Assembly (NCBI GenBank): GCA_020064725.1
Contig: JAGTWJ010000002.1
Location: forward strand, 310,001 to 374,000
DNA length: 64,000 bases
Source: Drechslerella dactyloides
Lineage: Eukaryota > Ascomycota > Orbiliomycetes > Orbiliales > Orbiliaceae
Direction of reading: 5' to 3'
The position numbers and the translations under genes are program-made. Each line of letters begins with the position of its first letter. The stretch's first letter is position 1. Positions 41,099 through 52,438 of the stretch are shown here, one piece after another. The notes below the pieces were generated by a model. It made no database searches and was not told the origin of the DNA. It saw only the letters and a list, made by a program, of their open reading frames with translations.

Positions 41099-43302
41099 GG
41101 CGGGCTACTGAACAAAAGCAGCCTAGCCAGCTGCCATTAAATCCGCAGACTCGCTGTTGGATGTCGATATGCGTATCAGTAGAAGAAGAGAAGAAGAATT
41201 CAGACAAAGCGGAAGCAAGAAATACCTTTTTGAATGTCCCACAGGGAAGGCTTAAGGGAGACAAGCATGCGTAAGCTTTCGACGATGCGATCGAGTCCGA
41301 GTGGGTGTGGAGATGCTTGATCTCCGGCTTTCCGAGCCAAGAGAAACGCCTACGTAAGCCTTCTCAAACGCTCGAATCCGCTGGCCGACTGCAATCCCCG
41401 ACTTTCCGACTGGGACGGGGCTGCTGGTTTTGTTGCCGCCCTCTGACGTGACAGGACACCGACATCATGCCATATTATATAGGACCTGATAAGCAGTTTG
41501 CAGCCTGTTTGCGGGCGATGCGCTGTTCCTGGTCGGACGCGGACGCGGACATCGAGCGCTCGAGCGCGAGGGCACGCATACGCTATAGTACTTCGGTCCA
41601 CTATAACGACCGACGCCGTCTGCTCGCAACCAATCGATTTGACTGGTTTACAAGGGGCCATAGCTGCAAGAAGATATGACGCCAGTCCCGGTACACCAGC
41701 CATGCCGTAACGGGGCCACCCGAGGCTGAAGCGACAAATCCATATAAATCTGCTCTGGGATCTATAAGATCAATGGAATGTTCGTATAAACGTGCAAACC
41801 AGGAACTGTACAACTACAGTCTCGACACCAGCAAAGCCTGGCAACGGTACAACTATATCAATAATCGACTAAACAAATCAGCAACATGTTTCTCCTCCTT
41901 CTCATTGGCTGCGAATCCTAATATCTGCCGAAATACCTTGAACGTCAATTAAACTGTTCCATGGGTCAACATTTAGGTTAGCTTGTCAACCATGGGTTAT
42001 ACGCACACGGCAGATGCATATTTGCAATAGATATTGACCGAATCCTGTCGTCCTTAAGCCAAACCCTGAGCATAGGCTCTGTTAAAGGCTGCCAATGCGG
42101 CTGATCTGGAATATCGATGAGAAGAATCCCCGGACCTTCAACAATGCCTGTCAGGCGGCACAGGATTCCTCAAGCTGTAGCTGACGAGGCATGAGCTTCA
42201 AGCATAACATATATATTCGCAAGTATATATACCTGCACTACACCTCACAATGTTACAAAACTACCCTTCTCGTAGAAATTCACGTGTCATGTCACGATAC
42301 CATGGTAGCATCTGCTAAGTATGTGGATATATATAGGTGTCGATATTCCCATATGCAGTGCATATATAGATAGATAAAAACAGATGATTGCCATACATCC
42401 ATGCGAAACGAGATGCAGACAATTAGAACACCCGGTCAGCTGATAAAAAGCTATTCTGTGCACGACTTCTTCCGGAATTCTGCGATCCTGTCAACTGTCA
42501 GAAGAATCCCAATCCGACGGGGACCAACAGCAAGATCCCTCCCCGGCCGTTGAAATGTACGCCGTTTACCCCTCATAATGTCGTGAGCCTATCCCGCGCT
42601 AGCTGGCTAGCTTCTGCAAATTTTAAACGGGAGAGTCATGTCAATTGCGTACGTACATCCAGGCTTAGGCAGGTAATCTGGCCGATGCAATTCGCACCCC
42701 AGTCTACTGTTGGGTACTTGTAGTTACTTTCCCTAGAAACATACTGCGGAGGTGGCCTTGCGATCAACACTAGCTTCGGTAAGTGCCAGCGCTGTCTGCA
42801 GGGCACGCCAGGAGGATCGAATACTCGTGTGGAATTTAGCGCATGTTGGTTCTGCGAACCTTCTTGTTCAGACGTACAGCTAGCTGACAGGCAACTGCGA
42901 TATGCAATGCAACCCGCGGCTTGAATCCAACGCCAACAGCTATAGGATATACAGAGCTATCGCATATATTAATTGTCGAACAGGATTCCCAGAGCCCTAG
43001 CCGCATTGCGCATACTCCACCATTTAGCGGCAGTTGCAGCTAGTTACTGCACCGTGGGCTATCTGGCCGGCATTATACATTATGAACATATGAGGCATTA
43101 TGTGATAGGATACGCAAACTGGATGATACATGAGATGTGCTTCACGTAGGCAGACTTCTTGTGAAATCCCAATTCCAAATAAACATGGCTATATGGCTAT
43201 TGCCAGCAACGAAGTCAATTGCGGCCACGGTCCCAGTCCTATCGCCGAAATTGAACCACGCCAGTACTGCAGTGCCGCTTGCGCAATAGATCATATGATC
43301 AT
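41099..43302. other. Gene-poor region, left part; FAS1 promoter at its left end
   Basis: No protein or RNA gene could be supported. Short frames (41350-41703, 42191-42373) lack features. The first several hundred bases are presumably the FAS1 promoter. Confidence 0.4.
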
Positions 43303-43325
43303 CCCCCCCCCCCCCCCCCCCCCCC
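43303..43325 (+). repeat. Homopolymer C23
   Basis: An uninterrupted run of 23 C follows ATCATAT. It can form i-motif or G-quadruplex structures and is hard to sequence, so its exact length is unsure. No gene overlaps it convincingly. Confidence 0.85.
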
Positions 43326-46300
43326 GAGTAAGTTTCCGTTCCCCTCCTTTCTCTTAACTTTTAATTTTTAATTTTTTCTTCGGATCCATGCAAACCTACT
43401 GATCTTCAAAAAGCCTCCCTTGCCCAGCATCAGCGGAGCGAAGGTTCCCGTTTTCTGTTCGGTAATTGAGGTATACTCACAACCCTGGCTCTCGCGAAAC
43501 GCTAATGGCGAAGCCGACCCAAGGCTGCTAATCATCCCTGCATCGATGCCCTGCTGACCCCCGCGTCCTCGCTGCTCTTGCGGAGAGCATCTTCGGTCAT
43601 GGGCACATGGACCGTTGGTTCATCTTCATGGGTGGACTGCCCATGCATTCTCAATAAGCACCTGTTGGATTCGGCCAGCGATCCTTTCCGAGAACCCCGA
43701 CATCCATCCGTGAGCACTTGCAGTGCGGGATTCTCTGCCAACGAGTACATCCTGTATTTGCGACCCTGCATGCGGGATGAAAGCAAAATGGTCAGCCTCG
43801 TGTAACGTTGTGATCTATGTATAGCAATCACAGGATCCAAGAGTTCAATTGAGTGATAGTCGAATCATGTTCATCAACCTCTCAGTAAAAGCAATAAGCT
43901 GCAAATAGCGACGGATAATGCCACCTAGGGGCACTCCGAGGCGAGGCCGGCGAAGGAGTCCTTCACTAGGAAGTTATTCCGTACCTTTCCCTTAAACCCA
44001 ACCTTCCAGCCGATTTTTCGCAACCGCTTCTTTAGACCGGAATCCGAGGAGTAGGGGTCGTTCTCAGGGATACATCCGTAGTGACGACGGTGGCCCAGTC
44101 TCACGCCCTCCGATGCCGACATGCCCGTCAAACCATGCAAGGGGGCAACATTACTAGTCGGGACCAAGATAAAACTATTATGCATTGTGCGAGAGTCGGG
44201 CCAGCGAAGGGCAGTCCCAATAATGAAGAATATTTCTCAAACAAGAATATATGTTGACGATAGATTTTTTCGGTGAAAACCTGAGTCAAGACAGACGGAA
44301 GACAGAATGTCAGAATGAGGAATTTAAGAGCGGAGCTCGATCGTTTATAATGGATTATATACACCGCAGACAACCATCTATACAATAGAGCCCCAATATA
44401 TGGCCAGATATATCCAAGCCACTCAGGGCATGCAGTCCATCGGTGACATCCGCAAATGAGTGTATTCTTCGCCTTCCGACGGCCGGATTACCATTATATT
44501 ATCAATCCTGCTAGACCAAAATACAACATGATACCCAGATAGATGTGTTGACGCTCTCCCCAGGTATCGTCAGGTGGGCGGCTGCCGTTTGCGGAAAGTG
44601 GCCCTGATGTCATGGCCCGCGTTCGGTTATATCGTTTATTGATTGATATGGGCCTGGACTTTTAACTACTATCGTCTAGAGCCATCAAGGGCTGTACCCC
44701 GTGGGCGTAATTCGCTCAAGGCCAGGGGCGGACTCCAAGTCAGATTCCAGGGTCCGCAGCCACGGCTAGGTACCTGTTGGCTGTCGACATGCATATCGAA
44801 TCACGTCTTCAAGCTAGGTTAGAGTGCTAATTTGTGCACGCACCACATATTCACATCTACATTGCATGCAAATTCAATGAGAATCATAATTTTTAGCAGA
44901 AGGTTCCACTGCAGATACCAACGCTCAATGACAGCACCAACGACATTATGACTATAAGACCACAAGGACTGGCCCAGTGACAGGGAAATAATCAGTAGGG
45001 TTTATTCAGGAATATCCTGCCACGTTGTTGTATAGCGGGCTTGTAAACCAGACCTGCGCACATAGAGACTATATTGTAGCGGTTTTCGTCGGTTCGCGAA
45101 GACGCAGATCAGTTCAAACTTTAGCGTTGCCATGTCACATTCATGGTCAAAGGTTTATCTTTACATCTATCACTGCACGATCAAAAGAATGCTATCGACG
45201 GATATATGAACTATATATCTCAGGAGAACTATTCCCTTTGTTGATTAGATATACTACGGTTACCGAGAGCAATGCGTGGCTAATTGTCTGCCTAGTCGAC
45301 TGATCATGTTACGTGCGTGCTGTACATGCGCGCGTAGGAAGCATGCATATTCCGGTCCTAGGCACGTGCCATGATACAGGAGTGGAGCTCATCGTCGCTC
45401 TAATTCATGCCTCAAGAAAACAAGCTATCGATCGTAGATCCTAAATGCTGCTTAGTCGAAGATGGGAGAAGTCTTTATTGGAGTCTACATCAACGTCTTA
45501 AACAAATCACTCGGTTTTAAGGCAGTCATTCTTGGAGATGGAAGGTATCCTGGACGAACTGACTGGAACAAATCGACAACTGAGTAAGGCCTTACCTAAG
45601 CAAGCTAGAATACCCCCATGGATGGCAGAAGTAATCCTTGTAGGTTATCTAATCAATGACACTAGTGCTTTCAGCCAAGCGTACAATGATATCTTGGTTT
45701 CAACGATATAATTTTTTACGAACAACAAGAGGACTTCAAATGCCTCTGGCTTCTAGTTCTACCAGAAATTCGTGCATTCAAAGCCGTGCTTTTCTAAACC
45801 TCTTACATGTACAATGGCGAGAACCGATTTTAGAATGCCTCTGCTGGTGAAAAATTATCTTAAGCGGCCTCGACAAGCAACAGCCGGTATAGGTCTGAAT
45901 AAATTATTGCATTGAATTGCAGTGATGCTTGGCTTATTCAATTTTATACTGAAAGTAGTCTTGTTGCTATCGGAGATGCCGCAGATTTGAGATGAGTGTT
46001 CGAGTTCATCCACGAAGCTTACGACAACCTATGCATGCACATATGTCTATACTGGATCGGATGACCAGGATGCCGACTTTACTGTCGTTAACTATCAACG
46101 CTTTTCTCCTATATTCCGAGAAGCGGCGCTCCTCCAACCATAGGGACATAATCTCGCCAGGGACGACCCAGTATGCAGGTGCGACGATCTCAAGGTCTGG
46201 CTCGATGTGAAAGTGTACACGATATCTTATCTTATAAACGGACAGGGTGATGCTTATTAATTTCTCCAAGTTGACGGAACCTTAAGGTCGTACATATGTA

Positions 46301-49300
46301 CGTGGACGTACGCGATGCACTGTAAGCGACAGTGCAATGCATGAGTGCTGATCAGCGGATCAGCATATCACGATATCTTATAGCTAGATGCATATGGATC
46401 ATGAGATCTGGCCAGGCTTGGGCGGTTCTATCGATAGGCTGGTGCTATCGAGCCGAATTTTGTCGACCCATTATGTCTGTCGGTTCGAATCTCGTCAGAT
46501 ACAGGCGCCTAGCGATTCTAACATGCTGTCAAATCATCGGTTACCGGCTTAGATCTCGTTGGACGACATGTTTTCGCGGGACAGAAGGCAGCAACTGTTT
46601 GTCGATGCCGCCTTGGCCATCGGTACAATTGGTCCCGACTCGACTGCCTGAGAGCCGACCTGATCCAGCCGATTCAAGAGCGGCTCGCGTTAAGATAGAT
46701 AGCTTCTCTAATGTCCAACCGTATTTCATTACAGCTATGGACGCATATAACGTCTTGGATTTTAAGGAGGCCATCTACGGCTGCCGGATGGTAATAGTCC
46801 GTGGTGATAATGGTGCTGTGCCGTCTGCTCAAAAGTTTTCCGCTGGTGAATTTCCAGTAGCCTGCGGAACACGGCAGAAACTTGGACGGAACCCTTAAAC
46901 TTGGATGCGAGCCCTGAACTCCCACAGCTGGACTCCCCGGTTGAATACCGTAACACATGCCAAATGACAGGGCTGTGCCAAGCCACGTTTAGAAATACCG
47001 GGGTCAAGGGCCCTAGGTCCTTGTCGGTGATCAAAACCAACGGCCGCGTGTGCCCAGACCGAGCGTTGTGCTGGAACTTGACGCCCGTATTCCCCCCGGT
47101 GAATACCCACCAGGAGACCAGGGTCGAGTCTCAAAGGATCAATATCTCGTTAAGGAGAACAAGAATATCGATGGCGCTGCAGCCGACCGGATTTCCTGGT
47201 ATTGCGCTGGGCATTCGTTTGTTCTCCATCTTCTCCTGGACTTTCACAGTTTGGCTGAAGTGGTAAGTCTCGAGAGGGCAAGAGTAATGAAGATCGTAGG
47301 TTATTCGCGAATAGCGTTGCCAGGAAACATTAGTTTAACGAAGGAACATTATAATATTAACGGCTTCCACGGAAAAAACACTAAAAACACAAATGTGATA
47401 ATATACCAAAGAGTCTAATGTTTGAGATACAGCATATAACGATACTTAGCAAGTTCTGGCCTTTAAACTTCACGTCTTCCGGGTCGAGATTTCATGCAAG
47501 TGCAATCACTGGCGTTATCCCAAGTTAATTTACACGATCGAATTGGATCCCGCTTCTTTGCAAAAATTGAATTTGAAATTACATTCGACAGCGGAAAACA
47601 CTTGCGTATCAACGATGAGGGGCAATTCACGGAATACTCCAGGTTCGTCCCTTGTATGGAGGAAGTCAGTCCGAGTTCTTGCTTTCGGTGCATGTCTTAT
47701 TCCCACACCCGAATAGGTCCAAGAGCTGCAAAGAGATACGTTTGCGCGACAAACAGTTGCATCACAAAGATGGTTCTCGGGACTTCCATACAATCTCAAG
47801 GGATTAATCGGATCGCCTCCACGGCACCTGGTATCGCTCACGGATGTCGGGGGGCCGGTATTAATAAATCTCTGGTGAACTGAATCAAACGACGCTCGTC
47901 TTTTCGTTATGCGGAGACTCCGAACTTGTCATACATTATCTAAACTGAACACTGACGGAAAGTCGGATAAATTCACTTGTAAACGGATGAGGCTGCTTTG
48001 GGGGTCTCCTTGTAACAGATGAATGGGGTGCATCGAGTGTGGGCCCCACACTGAAAATTTGCGGGGAGGCGCCGGTCGTCCTTGCTAAGTCTAGCCAGGT
48101 CGATGGTGGGACGCAGGGCTTGCGAATAAACCTCAACAAGATCTTAAGAGCATGCGCAAGAGCACCACATCTATCGCTGATAATTTCAGACAACTGCATG
48201 AGGGACCCGGACTGCCCTATTCATGATAGTAGAATGATAGCAAATTATATTCTCCTGCTTGAGCTTAGATAGTATCGCCGCCCGCAGCGTAATCTAGTGG
48301 AGGTATTCAATTCAAACCGTAACGGTCGGGGTGAGACAACGGTGACCGGCCGCGCTGCGCAGCATGCACGCCAAAACACACACGATTGAATTTCAATCAC
48401 CGAAGTGGTTGACGGCAAGGTATCAGAGCAGCAACAGACCTGTTTCCTGTTGGTCAAGCGTGGAGGTAGAGCGCTCCTTCTGGGGTACGAAGTATGCACT
48501 GGTACCGCGTAGACCGCCAATGGGTAGTTTAGGTTGACATCTGGACCATGAACCAACGAGGGTGGCCTTTTGGCGGTGCTCACGTCGATAAGGAAAGGAT
48601 CTGATCAGATGACGACTTCTGACGAGCATTGATTGAGTAAGGCATTACTCGCCTCCCTTAGCTTAGGATTGGGTTGATCTACTCGGGCGGCGGACTTTGC
48701 CGCCATTAAAGCCTAACCGATATTCACTCGTCCAACAAGAAACTTTTGAGCCTGGTTGACAGCTAAGACCACGCGACTCGGTTGGCCAGGCGGCAGACTG
48801 GGGACCGCTTCCTGCCTAGTATCGCTCGCGCATTGAGAGCGCAATCCCTCGTTTTTCTTCTCGAAAAGATTTCGTCTAGTGCGAACGGCTCCCCGCCGTC
48901 GAAAGCTGTCGTGCACAGGCGCTCGGCCTGCAGTGAAAGTGCTATACACTTGTAGACTAAACTTATAAGCAGCTAAGCTACTGTTCCGATTTTGAGGCAG
49001 CACGCGCATGCAGGATAATTCAACGTTGCATTGTGGCCTGGTGGTGGTTACCTGGTTACCCTCGGGTTAGACCTTCTGTTATGAGCAAACGAATCCCGTC
49101 AACCTGAGATGGGGCACTGAAGTTGAAAAGGTTTGCGCGTTTGCATCCAGTTGCGCATTCATTACATGCAAGCAAGCAAGCAAGGCACAGAGAGCTTTAC
49201 CTGCGGCGCGGCTCAGGCGATATATGTCACCCCTTCGTAAAGATATATGATAGTGCAGGAGTTTCCGATCCGTATATTCCGTCGCAATCTCGGAAAGACG

Positions 49301-52300
49301 CACACGCGCACGCATTCACTAAAGCTTGCATTGATGTTGCTATGAGAAATGCTTAACAAGAGGGCTGAGCTCTAAGGTAAGCGTAACTTTCATATAACAT
49401 TAGCCCAGCTCTTCTAGTTGTTAGTGCTAATATATGTCCAAGCCGGCGCACAATCTGGCGAACTCTCTGGATTCATCCCGTCTCTTGGAAGCTCGGATGC
49501 ATCTGGATAAGTAATATTGCAAGATGCTTGGATTAATTGAATGGCGGACGGAATCGCTAGCGGCAGCTGCACAGGCGAATTCGACGCGAATATAGGTAGT
49601 GGCGTGAATGCAGTGAGGCACAGCAAAGCAGCACGGCAGCACAGCAGCAGTATGCATATGATGCAGAGGTCTGTGTCCGTGTGTGAATCTACCCGGTGAA
49701 GCACCCGAAGGTGGAGAACGAGTTTCGAGGCAGACATCCCCACCATCCATTTTGCCCATGCATCCGCAATAACCCCTGCCTGTTTGTTTTCCGGGACTTT
49801 TGTTTTTCGCTCTGCATGTCACTCTCGGTACATAACACCGCCAAGGGTTCAGAGGAAAAAACGAAGCAACAGCGACGCAAGAAACCGGCCGCCGAACAGA
49901 GGTGTGCCATGCATGCTCCACTTTCCAGAGGTTGACCTGGGGTACCCCAACGCTTTCACGAGGAAGCGCAAGCCCAAGACCTAGCATCATCGACCTCTCT
50001 GGTAATCGGGGCCGGTAAGGAGGGGTCAGGGGATCGCTGAATGAGTTCAAGCTGGACGCATGAAATGAGTACGAAAGGTTTTGCGGTGCTCGTTCGTATA
50101 AAGATGAGGGCATTGTGCGTACCCTGGACCCGGGCAAGTCTCTTTCTCTTTTCGTCGAGCTGTTGAGCTTTCTTTGGAGAGCGATTTCCTGGGATACTGT
50201 ATGTATTCCGACCTGTGGGCTGAATCTTTGGGAGCTTCGAGGAAACGTTCGAACGCTAGGCATTGCATTGCATGCATTTGCATTCGATCGAAGGATTGCA
50301 TCGAAGGGTGTCGACAGCTGCAACGATTGAGACTCGGCCCATATCTGGCTCCACCCTGGCCCTTCCTTTCTCACCCGTCAAAGCGTTCACAACGTACCTT
50401 GACTACGGAAGTACCGGAGGTACAAACGACGAAGTCAGACCTGCAGCAGCTGTTAACTAGGTCGATATTCGCCTCCCTCTGATTCGAAGTTTTCCGCTCC
50501 GGCCTCCTTTGGGTGGTGTTACGTTATAGACTTGCGCTCTCCTTGGCCGTCGCAAGAAAAAGCAAGCAGACAGAACCGAGAGATTTGCTCCAAGGACCAG
50601 CAGGTTGAAAGCCATACATCGATAGTTTAAGTGCATACATACAGGTGCATGCCGCCGTGGCTTTTCCTGCTATAATTCCAGGCAAGGAAATATCCACGGG
50701 CGATTACTCTGCGATTTGCGAATTGTTCCTGCCCAAAAGCGACTCTGACGGCATCCCACCTTGCGGATACCAAGGCCGACTTAAAGTCCCGCCTGTCCGG
50801 GTTTGTTTCCTTCGATCTTGATCGCAAGCTTATTTTTTTGTTTTATCATCTCCTCAGCCCACCTGATAACGTCGTCCGAAATCATATCTCTACGCTGCAG
50901 TAGCTTAGCTAGCTGCATGCGCATTGCTTCGGATCAACGGTATCAACGGCGGACAAATATATAACCTCGACAAATCGGCCACCATCAACCCCTCTTGGTC
51001 TTGACTGTCGCCAGGGCGGGCAAACATGACTTGATCCGTACCAGGAACGACGAACAATTCTTCACGATTTTTATTTATATTATCACAGGGAAGAACAGAA
51101 ATTCTTTCTACCTCAACGAAGCTTGGAATCAATACCTCACGAACGCCAATTTACTTTGCGACGTTTATTATTATTTAGCCTCTTGCCTTCTTCTCCCTCT
51201 CCTGCGGCATAACTACCAGCACCCAGTCGACCGGCTATCCTTTGACAAACAGGCCTCGCAAATTCGCCTAATCGGTCTAACCACTCTGCTGGCGCAACAG
51301 CAGGAATCCTCGACGCATTTCCACCAGCCAGTCTGCGGCAACAGATACATATTTAAAAGGCTGCGTACCTAAGCACTGGAATTCGACGCCGTCCGCCGCG
51401 TTGCCCCACGGCCTGGTCCAGATTCTGTGCAGTCGAGAGTCGAGAGGCAGTGTTTCTCTGCAAGGGGCGATATTCGCTTCAGCATTCTAAGCACGACAGA
51501 CAGGGGAACTGACGGGCGATAGCTGAGAGACGCACTATCGAACAAATTTCAATCCGGAGACCCTGAGAGGGGTCCAGAGAAGTGTCAGCGCAGGCCATCT
51601 AGCGGTTTGACCGCGAAATAGCTGGGTTTCATCAGTGCGTCTGGGAAGAGACCTGCATGCATGCCGTAGACTGCGCCGCCTCAGCAGAGCACAAAACGAA
51701 ACACCCACTTCTCACGATTGCACATATGCCAGCCTTCTGAAATTTTTCGCGGCGGTTTCCTTGGGCGTTTGGTGCTGTTACCGAATATTACTACGTTGAT
51801 TCTATCGCCAGATCTAATTCCTCGAGACCGACACTACCACCTTACCATTCCCAGAAGTATTTCGCTCTGAAATTAGTTTCAATCCAGGAGGCTTCGCGGG
51901 CGTCGTGATAAGTTGGAATCCTGCGAGCAAAGGGATAGCGAAAGCCAGGGAACCGTAATAACCACCGCTGCTTTCGAATTCAAGGGACCCATTCTTTACG
52001 GACTAGCTCTGATCCTCTGTTGAGCATTTGTTTACCTGTATTCCTCGATCTCTGATCCGATCGACCGATCTCTGACCGGTTCATTCCATCAACCGCGGGG
52101 TGCATTGGCCTTGTTGTCCTGCCTGTTCTTTCTCTCGAGACCGGGATATCAAGACAGGTCTGAAGTCGAAGTTGAAGACCAAGTTACAGCACTGCGCGCA
52201 AGCCGGCCGGCCAGACCAACGTTCCAACACACAAACAACACCTTCTCTCAACAGCACCTTCTAGGCATCTCCATCTCGCCATCTCGCCCCGACGCTAGCA

Positions 52301-52438
52301 GCGCACGCCTACATACGTTCGATTATAGTTTTGCCGACAAGAGAGAGCTGCCTCGAGAAGGCAGCAGGGAAGACACGCGCATTGGTTCCTCTCTATTCCG
52401 CAGCCGCAACGGCATTCAGGTGAACAAGAGCATTCACG
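43326..52438. other. Gene-poor region, right part; hexose transporter promoter at its right end
   Basis: Nine kilobases in which I could not support any gene. Candidates such as the minus-strand frames at 43532-43840, 43925-44185, 46006-46269 and 49427-50374, and plus-strand 46332-46898 and 47494-47883, lack domains, signal peptides or convincing splice partners. No reverse transcriptase, integrase or transposase motif was seen, and no obvious long terminal repeats. The last kilobase should be the promoter and leader of the transporter at 52439; a GCGGGG (a match to the CreA-type SYGGRG site) lies at 52095-52100. Confidence 0.4.

Noticed and set aside
43532..44185. Two minus-strand frames (102 and 86 aa) as a possible two-exon gene
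   Set aside because: The only junctions that join them include an in-frame stop or a poor donor (GTGCCC), and neither part shows a recognisable domain.
46440..46505. B-box-like GGTTCGAATC suggesting a tRNA
   Set aside because: The T stem does not pair, and neither an A-box nor an acceptor stem is found at the right distance.
46332..46898. 188-codon plus-strand frame in the gene-poor region
   Set aside because: No domain, overlapping open frames on the other strand, and no splice partners.
49427..50374. 315-codon minus-strand open frame
   Set aside because: Composition is Ser/Arg/Pro/Cys-rich without domain, signal peptide or repeat. It overlaps other equally open frames on both strands, as expected of GC-balanced spacer.
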